NCBI GenBank assembly: GCA_963809815.1
Contig: CAWELM010000012.1
Span: forward strand, 1-64,000
Length of the DNA stretch: 64,000 nucleotides
Direction: 5' to 3'
Origin: CAVVJA01 sp963809815
GTDB taxonomy: Bacteria > Actinomycetota > Actinomycetes > Mycobacteriales > Jatrophihabitantaceae
In this document: piece by piece, positions 45,442 through 53,694 of the stretch
Position numbering within the stretch: the stretch's first letter is position 1
How the letters are laid out: every line of letters starts with the position of its first letter
The notes under the pieces: generated by a model
Seen by the model: only the letters and a program-made list of their open reading frames with translations
The model's database searches: none
What the model was told of the DNA's origin: nothing
Program-made: the position numbers and the translations under genes

Positions 45442-45839
45442 ACGGCCCCCTGCGTCACGTCACCATCACCGGTATCGACCTCGCGACGAGTCTCGCGTTC
45501 TATGACGCGACCTTGGCGGAGCTGGGATTGCAGCGGTTCGCCGAGTATGGCGACGAAGAAGAACCGGATGACTCAGATGTCGAAGCGGTTGGATACGGAA
45601 TGCCGGGGGAGGACGCGGTTCTCTGGGTCGTCGCCGGCTCCGCTCAGACCCAGGGTCTGCACATTGCCTTGACCGCTGGATCACCGGCGCGGGTGGACGC
45701 CTTCTTCCGCAGCGGTTTGACGCACGGTGGGTCGGCCCGTCAGGCGCCGCGGCGGTGGGAGATCTTTCGCACCGGGTACTACGGCGCCCAGCTGACCGAT
45801 CCGGCCGGCAACGTCATAGAGGCCATCAGCCGGGAATAA
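45438..45839 (+). CDS. VOC-family (glyoxalase-like) protein
   Basis: A 133-residue VOC protein beginning VNGPLRHVTITGIDLATSLAFYDATL and ending TGYYGAQLTDPAGNVIEAI. The two beta-alpha-beta repeats are visible. The GTG overlaps the tenA stop by 4 nt, so translation is coupled. A role linked to thiamine salvage is conceivable but there is no direct evidence. Substrate unknown; similar in type, but not close in sequence, to the VOC gene at the left end of the window. Confidence 0.85.
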   Translation: MNGPLRHVTITGIDLATSLAFYDATLAELGLQRFAEYGDEEEPDDSDVEAVGYGMPGEDAVLWVVAGSAQTQGLHIALTAGSPARVDAFFRSGLTHGGSARQAPRRWEIFRTGYYGAQLTDPAGNVIEAISRE

Positions 45840-45886
45840 CGGCGGGTCTCAGATTTCACACAAGTCACTCCTGGCACACTGGCACC

Positions 45887-46870
45887 ATGCCGTCCGCCCG
45901 CGTGGTCGCCACCTCAGGCCTCATGGTGGCTATTGCAGGCTGTGCCGCCCTGGTCGTCGGCATGGCGGCCGCGACGATGCCCAAGGCTGCGGAGACCGTG
46001 GCGCCGCTCCCGGCCGCGTCAGCCGCACCGACCGAGGCGCCGGCACCGACCTATCCGATCAGGCCGGTACCCACGACGACCGCTCCGGCATTCGACACCA
46101 GCTTGCCCGCAGCGAGTCGCGCGGTCCGGAACCCGCCGACGCGGACCGCACCTTCCCCCGCCGCGACGCACAGCCGGCCCGCCGCCCCAAGACAACAGGC
46201 AGCAAACCCGCCCCGCCCGGCCGCGATCGCACCGCCCCCGCCGGCAGCCCGTTCGGCGGTCCGGCATGGCCAAGCCTTGCCCTTGGCGTACACCACCGGA
46301 TCAGCCACCCGGGTCATCACCGTGGTGGCCCCGTCAACCGGAGGCACGACGGCGACACTGCAGGCCTGGAGCCTGGCCCCGGGCGGAGGATGGCTGCGTT
46401 ACGGCGGGGCGGTGCTCGCGCACGTCGGCACGCAGGGTCTGACAACTGCGCCGAGCGAGAGCCGGTCGGCCACGCCGATCGGCAGTTTCGGGCTCACCCA
46501 GGCCTTCGGCAGTCAGCCCGATCCCGGCACGCCGCTACCGTACTTCCGGACGGATGGTGCCGACTGGTGGGTGAGTGATGTGAACTCGCCGCTCTACAAC
46601 CGGCACGCGCGGTGCTGGCCCGGCAGCTGCTCGTTCAATACCGCAGTCAGCGAGAACCTGTACCAGGCGGGATACGTGTACAGCTACGCCGTCGTCATCG
46701 ACTACAACCGCTTTCCCGTGCGCGCCGGCGCCGGTAGCGCGTTCTTTCTCCACGTAACCGACGGTGGCCCGACGGCCGGATGTGTGTCTGTCCCGGCGGC
46801 CAACCTCGTATCGCTCATGCGCTGGCTTGCCCCGAACGCTCACCCGCGGATCCTCATCGGCGTGGCGTGA
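45887..46870 (+). CDS. Secreted YkuD-type L,D-transpeptidase-like protein (copy 1)
   Basis: A 327-residue protein. A signal/TM segment (SGLMVAIAGCAALVVGMAAA, about residues 10-30) is followed by a Pro/Ala/Thr-rich linker to about residue 125 and the catalytic domain. Motifs of the COG3786 type are present: TPIGSFGLTQAFG, WWVSDVNSPLYN, ENLYQAGYVYSYAVVIDYN and FFLHVTDGGPTAGCVSVP with His289 and nucleophile Cys299 (H-x9-C). The domain cross-links or tailors peptidoglycan in relatives. It is followed after 13 bp by a paralogue. No lipobox cysteine is in a clear position. Confidence 0.87.
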   Translation: MPSARVVATSGLMVAIAGCAALVVGMAAATMPKAAETVAPLPAASAAPTEAPAPTYPIRPVPTTTAPAFDTSLPAASRAVRNPPTRTAPSPAATHSRPAAPRQQAANPPRPAAIAPPPPAARSAVRHGQALPLAYTTGSATRVITVVAPSTGGTTATLQAWSLAPGGGWLRYGGAVLAHVGTQGLTTAPSESRSATPIGSFGLTQAFGSQPDPGTPLPYFRTDGADWWVSDVNSPLYNRHARCWPGSCSFNTAVSENLYQAGYVYSYAVVIDYNRFPVRAGAGSAFFLHVTDGGPTAGCVSVPAANLVSLMRWLAPNAHPRILIGVA

Positions 46871-46883
46871 CATCCTGGAGCGG

Positions 46884-47756
46884 ATGACCCGTCTCTCCGC
46901 TCGGATCTGGGCCGGGCTGGCTCTGGTAGCGATAGCGGCGAGCGGCTGCAGCGGATCGTCCACGACCAACCGGTCGGTGAGCGCGCCGTTGGCCACAAGT
47001 CCGCCGCCGTCGCGTACGTCGGTCGTCGCATCGCCGCAGCCGACGGCGTCGCGAGCGACCAGCCCGCACCCGGCGCCGACGACACGCGCGCGGACGCCGG
47101 CACCGCCTCCGCGCACCACCCGGCCGCCAGCGCCGGTGGCGGTGACGCCGCGGTCCGGCCGGGCTCTCCCCCTAGCGTTCTCGACCGGATCGGCCACCAA
47201 GGTCATCACTGTGGTCGCTTCGTCGACCCGTTCGACGACCGCCACATTGCAAGCATGGAATCGAGCGCCGGGCGGCGGCTGGCTGCCCTCCGGTGGGGCC
47301 GTCTACGCGCACGTCGGTTCGGCCGGCCTGACGACGACGCCCAGCGAGGGGATGTCGGCCACCCCGATCGGAAGCTTCGGGTTGACGCAGGCCTTCGGCC
47401 GGGCCGCCAATCCCGGTACCAGGTTGCCGTACTTCGTCGCCGGTCCGCAGGATTGGTGGGTCAGCGACGTGTCGTCGCGCTTCTACAACACCCACCAGAT
47501 CTGCTCGACCGCATGCCCGTTCGATACCGGGGCGGGGGAGAACCTCTATCAGGCCGGGTACGTCTACGCCTATGCGGTGGTGATCGACTACAACCGGTTC
47601 CCGGCGCAGGCTGGAGCGGGCAGTGCGTTCTTCCTCCACGTCACCGACGGAGGGCCGACCGCCGGCTGCGTCTCGATTCCCCAGGCGACGCTCGTCTCGC
47701 TCTTGTCGTGGCTCGATCCGTCGGCCCACCCACGCATCCTGATCGGTGTCGGCTGA
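46884..47756 (+). CDS. Lipoprotein YkuD-type L,D-transpeptidase-like protein (copy 2)
   Basis: A 290-residue paralogue of the preceding gene. It carries a lipoprotein signal (GLALVAIAASGC, acylated Cys22), a Thr/Pro/Ser-rich linker to about residue 95 and the same catalytic domain with His252 and Cys262 (FFLHVTDGGPTAGCVSIP). GGAG lies four bases before the ATG at 46884. So one copy is soluble or TM-anchored and the other is lipid-anchored. Its last 169 nt overlap, antisense, the 3' end of the MFS gene. Confidence 0.87.
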   Translation: MTRLSARIWAGLALVAIAASGCSGSSTTNRSVSAPLATSPPPSRTSVVASPQPTASRATSPHPAPTTRARTPAPPPRTTRPPAPVAVTPRSGRALPLAFSTGSATKVITVVASSTRSTTATLQAWNRAPGGGWLPSGGAVYAHVGSAGLTTTPSEGMSATPIGSFGLTQAFGRAANPGTRLPYFVAGPQDWWVSDVSSRFYNTHQICSTACPFDTGAGENLYQAGYVYAYAVVIDYNRFPAQAGAGSAFFLHVTDGGPTAGCVSIPQATLVSLLSWLDPSAHPRILIGVG

Positions 47757-49495
47757 TCGTCGACAACGATGTCTTCGGTCGCCACCGGCTCCAGATCCTC
47801 GTGGACGTAGCGGCCGCCGCGCATCAGCGACGCCGCGGCACCGATCAAGGACATGACGACCGCAACGCTGAATACGATCACCAAGCCGTGGTGGAACGGC
47901 CCAGATATCAGCTGGGGGAAGTACTCCTTGCTCGTCAGCGTCGACACGTCGGCGCCGCGCAGGTCGGACGCGGGCAAATGCCCGAGCAAGTTGCCGATCG
48001 GGTTGGCGCCGAGGAAGGCCGCGAACAGCGAGCCGACGGGAGGTTCGTGGCTGATCGTCCCCGCGATCTGGGAAGACAATCCGTGGGACTGCAAGCCGGA
48101 ACTCAGCGTCCCCGGCAATGTCGACGACAGGCCGATGATCATCATGCTGAAGAAGATGCCGATGGACAGCGAGGTCCCGGCATTGAAGAACGTGCCGCGC
48201 ATGCCGGACGCCGCCCCCCGGCTGTCGGCCGGGACGCTGTTCATGATCGCGGTTGTATTCGGTGACGAGAACATTCCGTAACCGATGCCGTTCAGCACGA
48301 GAAGGCCGGCGAACACCCAGTAGTTGAAGTCCGCCGGAAGAAGCATCAGCCCGACGAAGCTCACCGCCACGATCACCAGCCCGCCGGTCGCGAAAGCCCG
48401 GGCGCCGAATCGATCGGAATACCAGCCGGAGATCGGCCCGGCGACGAGGAACGCCACCGTGAGCGGAAGCAGATAGATGCCAGCCCATAACGGCGTCCGC
48501 TCAAAGCTGTACCCATGCAGTGGCAGCCAGATGCCTTGCAGCCAGATAATCAGCATGAACTGCAGCCCGCCGCGGCTCACCGACGCGAGCAGACCGGCAA
48601 AGTTTCCGGTGGAGAACGCCTTGATCCGGAACAACGACATGTTGAACATCGGCTCGTCGATGCGGGATTCGTATACGCAAAAGACAATCAGAACGATAGT
48701 TCCGCCGATCAGTCCGGCGAGGACCCATGGGTTGGTCCATCCCATGTTGTGGCCGCCGTAAGGCTGGATGCCATAGGTGATCGCGGCGAGCAGTGCGGTC
48801 AACCCGCCCGCGAAAAGAACGTTGCCGGTCCAGTCGATCGACGCTGATGACCGGCGGCTGCTCTCGCGCAGGCTGTGATACGACCAGAGCGTGCCGAGCA
48901 GACCGAACGGGACCGAGACGAAGAACACCAACCGCCAGTCGACCGGAGCGAGCAGGCCACCGAGGATCAAGCCGATGAACGACCCGGCAATGGCCGCCAC
49001 CTGGTTGATACCGAGGGCGAATCCGCGTCGGTTGGCCGGGAACGCGTCGGTGAGGATAGCCGTCGCATTCGCGAACAGCATGGCCGCGCCAACGCCTTGG
49101 ACGACGCGCCACAGGATGATCCACAGCGCGCCCGAGCCATGGCGGAACGGGTCGATGGCCAGCGCCACCGAGCCGATCGTGAAGACCACGAAGCCGAGGT
49201 TGTAGATACGTACGCGGCCGTAGATGTCTCCGAGCCGGCCGAGCGTCACGACCAGTACCGCCGTCACCAGCAGGAAGCCCATCAGCATCCAGAGCAGGTA
49301 GCTGACGTTTCCAGGGGACAGCGGGTCGAGATTGAGCCCGCGGAAGATGTCCGGCAGGGAGATGATCACGATCGAGGCGTTGATGGTGGCGACCAGCATG
49401 CCGAGTGTCGTGTTCGACAGGACGATCCACTTGTAGTGCGGATGATCCCGGTCGAAGCTCAACCGCGATGCGAAGGTGCGTGTGCTCAACGCCAC
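47588..49495 (-). CDS. DHA2-type MFS multidrug exporter with antisense C-terminal tail
   Basis: A 635-residue protein with 14 TM segments: MLVATINASIVIISLPDIF in TM1, LGRLGDIYGRVRIYNLGF (motif A) and WRVVQGVGAAMLFANATAI (motif B). The normal protein should end near residue 575 (GGRYVHEDLEPVATED). The frame runs on ~56 residues beyond the L,D-transpeptidase stop on the opposite strand, so this tail is encoded antisense to that gene. The GTG at 49495 has GGGAG five bases upstream. A palindromic operator candidate lies 27 bp before the start. Confidence 0.88.
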   Translation of the reverse strand: MALSTRTFASRLSFDRDHPHYKWIVLSNTTLGMLVATINASIVIISLPDIFRGLNLDPLSPGNVSYLLWMLMGFLLVTAVLVVTLGRLGDIYGRVRIYNLGFVVFTIGSVALAIDPFRHGSGALWIILWRVVQGVGAAMLFANATAILTDAFPANRRGFALGINQVAAIAGSFIGLILGGLLAPVDWRLVFFVSVPFGLLGTLWSYHSLRESSRRSSASIDWTGNVLFAGGLTALLAAITYGIQPYGGHNMGWTNPWVLAGLIGGTIVLIVFCVYESRIDEPMFNMSLFRIKAFSTGNFAGLLASVSRGGLQFMLIIWLQGIWLPLHGYSFERTPLWAGIYLLPLTVAFLVAGPISGWYSDRFGARAFATGGLVIVAVSFVGLMLLPADFNYWVFAGLLVLNGIGYGMFSSPNTTAIMNSVPADSRGAASGMRGTFFNAGTSLSIGIFFSMMIIGLSSTLPGTLSSGLQSHGLSSQIAGTISHEPPVGSLFAAFLGANPIGNLLGHLPASDLRGADVSTLTSKEYFPQLISGPFHHGLVIVFSVAVVMSLIGAAASLMRGGRYVHEDLEPVATEDIVVDDQPTPIRMRGWADGSSHDKSETSVAWGIETQPAVGPPSVTWRKNALPAPACAGNRL

Positions 49496-49521
49496 TCGTG
49501 CTCCCTGGCCTGACTCAGTTC

Positions 49522-49536
49522 GTTAGCTAAACTAAC
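49522..49536. promoter_or_regulatory. Palindromic operator candidate of the MFS gene
   Basis: GTTAG-CTAAA-CTAAC is a perfect 5-bp inverted repeat with a 5-bp centre, 27 bp before the MFS start. On the minus strand it overlaps TAGTTT (49529-49534), a possible -10 element. The position fits a MarR/TetR-type repressor of a drug exporter. No such regulator gene is adjacent, so the regulator must be elsewhere if this is real. Confidence 0.5.
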
Positions 49537-49715
49537 CGTACAGGCTGGGGTGAGCGGTTACTAGCTCCCGCGGCGATGACACATGTCACGACGTGCGCCG
49601 GAATTTTCCATGGAGATCAACTGGCGATCTTGGACCTGTTGTCGCCCCTGGGTGGCAGGCCGAGATCATCGCCAGACCGGGGGGCCGGAGGCGTTGGGGA
49701 CACAGACCGGCCTGA

Positions 49716-50378
49716 TCACCAGCCGCGGGCGCGCCATTCGCCGAGGTGCGGGCGCTCGACGCCGAGCGTCGTGTCGTCTCCGTGACCGGGATAGACCCAG
49801 GTCTCGTCGGGCAAGACGTCGAATATCCGCTGCTCCACGTCGTCGATAAGCGACTGGAAGTCCGCCGGTGTGGTCGTCTTGCCGACTCCGCCGGGGAACA
49901 AGCTGTCGCCGGTGAACAGATGTGGGATGCCCGACGGGTCTCGATACACAACGGCCACAGATCCCGGCGTGTGCCCGCGCAGCGCGATCACGTCCAGAGT
50001 CAGGTCGCCGACGGTGATGGTGTCGCCCTGCTGGAGGCGCTCGTCGACGGCCACCGGCAACGCGTCCGCGTCGGCGTCGCCGGCATATATCGCCGCGCCG
50101 GCCTCGTCGGCGATGGTTGCGAGCGCCTGCCAGTGATCTGGATGGCGATGCGTCGTCAGGATGGCCGACACCGGCGGCCCCTCGAAGGTCACCAGCTCCC
50201 GAATCCGGGGCGCCTCGTCGGCGGCGTCGATGAGCAGCCCTTCTCCCGATGCAGTACACCGGAGCAAGTAGACGTTGTTCGACAGGAACCCGACGGCGAG
50301 TTTGACGATGGTCAGTGCCGGCAGGCGCCGGACGTCTATCGGGCCGCCCACTGTGACCCGGCCGGTGTAGTCAGTCAT
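49716..50378 (-). CDS. MBL-fold metallo-hydrolase (glyoxalase II-like)
   Basis: A 220-residue beta-lactamase-fold hydrolase. The metal motif is THRHPDHWQAL (HxHxDH), followed by ALRGHTPGSVAVV, LFTGDSLFPGGVGKT and the final VYPGHGDDTTLGVE. Family options include hydroxyacylglutathione-hydrolase-like or persulfide dioxygenase-like enzymes. In actinomycetes such a gene commonly stands upstream of uvrA. It follows the DUF4032 gene with a 20-bp gap on the same strand, so the two may share a message. Confidence 0.92.
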   Translation of the reverse strand: MTDYTGRVTVGGPIDVRRLPALTIVKLAVGFLSNNVYLLRCTASGEGLLIDAADEAPRIRELVTFEGPPVSAILTTHRHPDHWQALATIADEAGAAIYAGDADADALPVAVDERLQQGDTITVGDLTLDVIALRGHTPGSVAVVYRDPSGIPHLFTGDSLFPGGVGKTTTPADFQSLIDDVEQRIFDVLPDETWVYPGHGDDTTLGVERPHLGEWRARGW

Positions 50379-50398
50379 GATCAGAACGCTAGCGTGCG

Positions 50399-51655
50399 TC
50401 ACTCGATGATGGCCGGAATCTCCTCGGTCACTGGACCGGTCAGCACTTCCACCTTGGCTTCCGGCACAAAGCGCAGGACGTTCTCTACGTAGGAGCGAAC
50501 GGCCTCGTCCCGACCGACATCTGCTCCGCGCGCCTCGGACAGAAACCACCGATGCTCGTTGATCTCGTGGAACAGCTCCGCGTCGGGGAGCTTGCCCCGC
50601 AGCTCGGTCGGCACTTGGTTGAGCGTGCCGTAGAACTTCTCATCCAGCCAGCGTCGGGCGGCCAAATCCTCCCAGACTTCGCGGCCGACTCCCTCGGCCC
50701 ACTTGGCCCGAAACCGAGCCAGATCGGCGAGCAGGCTGCGGGCCTGGTTCTCTTGCACTCGAAGGCCGGTGAGTTCGAACAGGCGGCGCTGATGGTGGCC
50801 GGGATCGACCACCTGCGTGTGGAAGCGCAACTTGCTGCCGCCGTCTACCGCGCTGATCTCCAACTCGGATACATCGAACCCGAGTCGGTTGAGGCGTTTG
50901 ATCCGGTGGTCGATCCGGTAGCTCTCGTCCCGGCCCACGATCTCATCGCTGGTCAGCTCGGCCCACAGATTCTCGTACTGCGGTGCGAGTGCCATCGCGG
51001 TGTCGACCGGATCGACGTCCTCGGCGAAGTTTCCGGATGCCTGCAGATCGAACAGTTCGCCCGCGATGTTCTCGGTCGCGATCGTGATGTCGTAGTTGCG
51101 CTGACCCGGTGACAGTCGATCGTGAAGTTCGCCCGTCTCAGCGTCGACCAGGTAAGCGGCTAGGGCTCCGGCGTCCCGGCGGAACAACGTGTTCGACAGG
51201 GAGCAGTCGCCCCAATAGAAGCCGGCAAGGTGCAGTCGCACGAACAGCTCGGCCAGTGAGTCCAGCAGGCGGGCGCGCAGATCCGGCAGGCCGCGGCCGG
51301 TGAACAGCGATCGGTACGGAAGGGAAAACGGCAGATGCCTGGTGATGAGCAAGCCGCCGAGCTCCTCGCCGTCCGGCGCGGTCCGATCGACGACTATGCC
51401 GAATGCGTCGACTACCGGAACGCCACGTTCGGCCAACTCGTGCAGTAGACGGTGCTCACGCAAAACGAAGCGATCGGTGGCTTCCTTGATCGCGAAGATC
51501 TGGTTGTGCGCCCGGATGAACCGGACGACGTGCCGGGAGATACCGCGGGGCACCCGGACGATGCGCGGATCGGCCCAGTCAGCAAGGGGTTGGTCGAAGG
51601 GGAGATCGAGCAGTTCGGTCGCGGAACCGAGCGTCGTAAGGGTGTAGTCGGCCAT
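50399..51655 (-). CDS. DUF4032 protein with a lipopolysaccharide-kinase-like domain
   Basis: A 418-residue protein. The N-terminal half looks like a small kinase fold: FIRAHNQIFAIKEATDRFVLREHRLL (ATP-binding Lys/Glu), LHLAGFYWGDCSLSNTLF (catalytic loop with Asp and Asn) and AYLVDAETGEL (metal Asp). The C-terminal half is the DUF4032 domain (EVWEDLAARRWLDEKFYGTL and HEINEHRWFLSEARG). Function unknown; the kinase residues look intact, so it may phosphorylate a small molecule or protein. It neighbours another kinase-fold gene. Confidence 0.87.
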   Translation of the reverse strand: MADYTLTTLGSATELLDLPFDQPLADWADPRIVRVPRGISRHVVRFIRAHNQIFAIKEATDRFVLREHRLLHELAERGVPVVDAFGIVVDRTAPDGEELGGLLITRHLPFSLPYRSLFTGRGLPDLRARLLDSLAELFVRLHLAGFYWGDCSLSNTLFRRDAGALAAYLVDAETGELHDRLSPGQRNYDITIATENIAGELFDLQASGNFAEDVDPVDTAMALAPQYENLWAELTSDEIVGRDESYRIDHRIKRLNRLGFDVSELEISAVDGGSKLRFHTQVVDPGHHQRRLFELTGLRVQENQARSLLADLARFRAKWAEGVGREVWEDLAARRWLDEKFYGTLNQVPTELRGKLPDAELFHEINEHRWFLSEARGADVGRDEAVRSYVENVLRFVPEAKVEVLTGPVTEEIPAIIE

Positions 51656-51779
51656 GTCCGGTCCAGCCTATGCGGCCGCTTCTGTGGGTCGGATTGACGG
51701 AGCGCTGGTTGTCCGTGCGGTTGACAGCAGCAAGCGTAGGTGACCGAAGATGGCCGGCAGGTTACGGCGGAGCGGCGTC

Positions 51780-52577
51780 TCACCAGCTCCCGACGGCCTG
51801 CGCCATCAGGTCACCGAAGAGCAGTTCCGGATCGGCGGCCTCGGCGGCAACGCCATGGGCGGCGAACCAGCGACAGACATTTACACAATCGCGATGGAGG
51901 TACGTCGCGCCTTGCGGATTTGCGGCGAGATCGACAATCTGCGGCAGGTCGATCATCACGAGCCGTCCGCGATGTACGAGCAGGTTGAACGCCGACAGGT
52001 CACCGTGCGCGTAGCCGGCGCAGGCGAGGATATGCATCGCCGTCCGGCACTGCTCGAACAGATCGGCGGCACCTCCCTCGCTCATCCGGTACTGGGCCAG
52101 CCGCGGCGCCGCCGTGCCGTCGACCTCACCGATGAATTCGAGCATCAGCTCGGTGCCGGTGAGCTGCACCGGGTACGGGACGGGTGCGTCGATCGGCCAG
52201 AGGGCACTCAGCGCGGCAAATTCCGCGGCCGCCCACTGACCGGCGAGTAGCTCTCGCCCGAACTCGGTGCGCCGGGCCATCGCGCGGGTCTCGCGACTAC
52301 GGCGGACTCGGCGGCCTTCGGTGTAACCCGCGTCCCGATGGAACATGCGGCGTTCCGCCGGCCGGTACCGCTTGGCCGCGAGCAGGGTGCCCGGCGTGTC
52401 TGGCACACCACGGTGGACCAGATGGACGTCGGCTTCTTTGCCGGTCTTGAGGATGCCCAGCTCGGTATCGAGCGCGGACAGTTCGGTGACGACCCAACCC
52501 GGGCGCGGGTCAGGACCGTGAGTGGCGACGTCCCAGCTGGAGTATGGGCGATCGTCGTCGGGGTCGAGCAAGTGCAC
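51780..52577 (-). CDS. RIO-type serine protein kinase
   Basis: A 265-residue RIO-like kinase. Seen are the ATP-binding segment LKTGKEADVHLVHR with LAAKRYRP, the catalytic loop GYAHGDLSAFNLLVHRG and the metal loop VMIDLPQIVD. There is no WH domain as in eukaryal RIO kinases. The GTG at 52577 has AAGGAG eight bases upstream, which fixes the start over the longer frame to 52667. It is divergent from ung (255 bp). Bacterial members are largely uncharacterised. Confidence 0.87.
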   Translation of the reverse strand: MHLLDPDDDRPYSSWDVATHGPDPRPGWVVTELSALDTELGILKTGKEADVHLVHRGVPDTPGTLLAAKRYRPAERRMFHRDAGYTEGRRVRRSRETRAMARRTEFGRELLAGQWAAAEFAALSALWPIDAPVPYPVQLTGTELMLEFIGEVDGTAAPRLAQYRMSEGGAADLFEQCRTAMHILACAGYAHGDLSAFNLLVHRGRLVMIDLPQIVDLAANPQGATYLHRDCVNVCRWFAAHGVAAEAADPELLFGDLMAQAVGSW

Positions 52578-52832
52578 TGGAGGTTCTCCTTGGCAGGGGC
52601 CGCGCCTGCCGCGGATCGAGGCGGCGTCAGCGCGACAGCGGACGGGTGGCGGAGCGCACCCGGGCAACGGTCATTGACACGGGACTCCTCCTCTCCGTCC
52701 TGGGCAGGCACGCCGCTTGCCTCGACCGTCCATGGTGGAGATCGCAAGCGCCGTCCGCAACCGGATTTCGCGAGGGTTTGCAATCGGGGAACGTTGGTGG
52801 CTCCAGCGCAGCGGGCGGCTCGCGGCCTGACT

Positions 52833-53522
52833 ATGGTGTCCCGCGTGCCCGCGCGTTCGCTCGAGGAGCTCGTGGAGGCAGGCTGGGCCGATGCGCTCGC
52901 GCCCGTGGCCGGGCAGATCACGGCGATGGGCGAGTTCCTGCGCGCCGAGGTCGCGGCCGGGCGGACCTACCTGCCGGCTGGAACAAACGTGCTCCGTGCG
53001 TTCACCCAGCCCTTCGCCGGGGTTCGGGTGCTGATCGTCGGGCAGGATCCGTACCCCACGCCGGGCCATCCGGTCGGGCTGTCGTTCTCCGTGCCACCTG
53101 ACGTCCGGCCGTTGCCGCGCAGCCTGCAGAACATCTACCGCGAGCTGAACACAGATCTCGGCCTGCCCGTCCCGCGCACTGGCGACCTGTCGCCCTGGGC
53201 TGCGCACGGGGTGTTGCTGCTCAACCGGGTTCTTACCGTCACGCCGGGCCGGCCGGCGTCCCATCGGGGAAAGGGTTGGGAGACGGTAACCGATCAGGCG
53301 ATCCGCGCTCTCGTGGCGCGCGGCACACCGTTGGTCGCGATCTTGTGGGGACGGGATGCGCAGACGCTACGACCCCTGCTGGGAGACGTGCCCCGGATCG
53401 AGTCGGCGCACCCCAGTCCGATGTCGGCCGATCGCGGCTTTTTCGGCTCACGGCCGTTCAGCCGGAGCAATGCGTTGCTCTCGAGCGCGGGGGCGGACGC
53501 CGTGGATTGGCGTCTGACCTGA
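52833..53522 (+). CDS. ung: Uracil-DNA glycosylase
   Basis: A 229-residue family-1 UDG. The water-activating loop is GQDPYPTPGHPVGLSFSV (residues 70-87, catalytic Asp72) and the minor-groove loop AHPSPMSADRGFFGSRPFSR. Other segments are SLQNIYRELNTDLGLPVP and GVLLLNRVLTV. It removes uracil from DNA in base-excision repair. The ATG at 52833 was chosen because the enzyme core follows; the longer open frame is antisense to the kinase gene. Confidence 0.95.
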   Translation: MVSRVPARSLEELVEAGWADALAPVAGQITAMGEFLRAEVAAGRTYLPAGTNVLRAFTQPFAGVRVLIVGQDPYPTPGHPVGLSFSVPPDVRPLPRSLQNIYRELNTDLGLPVPRTGDLSPWAAHGVLLLNRVLTVTPGRPASHRGKGWETVTDQAIRALVARGTPLVAILWGRDAQTLRPLLGDVPRIESAHPSPMSADRGFFGSRPFSRSNALLSSAGADAVDWRLT

Positions 53523-53640
53523 CCCGCGCTCCGTCCGCCGAACGGTATGCAGATTCCGTTGCCGGACCGACGAGACATGCATACCGATGCGCCAAAGGGC
53601 GAGGGAATGGCGATGTCGGTGCCAATCGTTAGGCTCAATA

Positions 53641-53660
53641 GCGCCCGCTCGAGCGGGCGC
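53641..53660. repeat. Perfect 20-bp palindrome between ung and uvrA
   Basis: GCGCCCGCTCGAGCGGGCGC reads identically on both strands. It lies 118 bp after the ung stop and 35 bp before the uvrA start. As RNA it forms a strong stem but with little loop and no T-run, so a classical terminator is unlikely. As DNA it could be a protein-binding site or a cruciform. Confidence 0.6.
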
Positions 53661-53694
53661 AGTTGCCGTGTGCCTGGCTGACCGAAAGAAGACC

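Noticed and set aside
53523..53694. Rho-independent terminator after ung at the 20-bp palindrome
   Set aside because: The stem has almost no loop and is not followed by a T-run, and uvrA starts shortly after.
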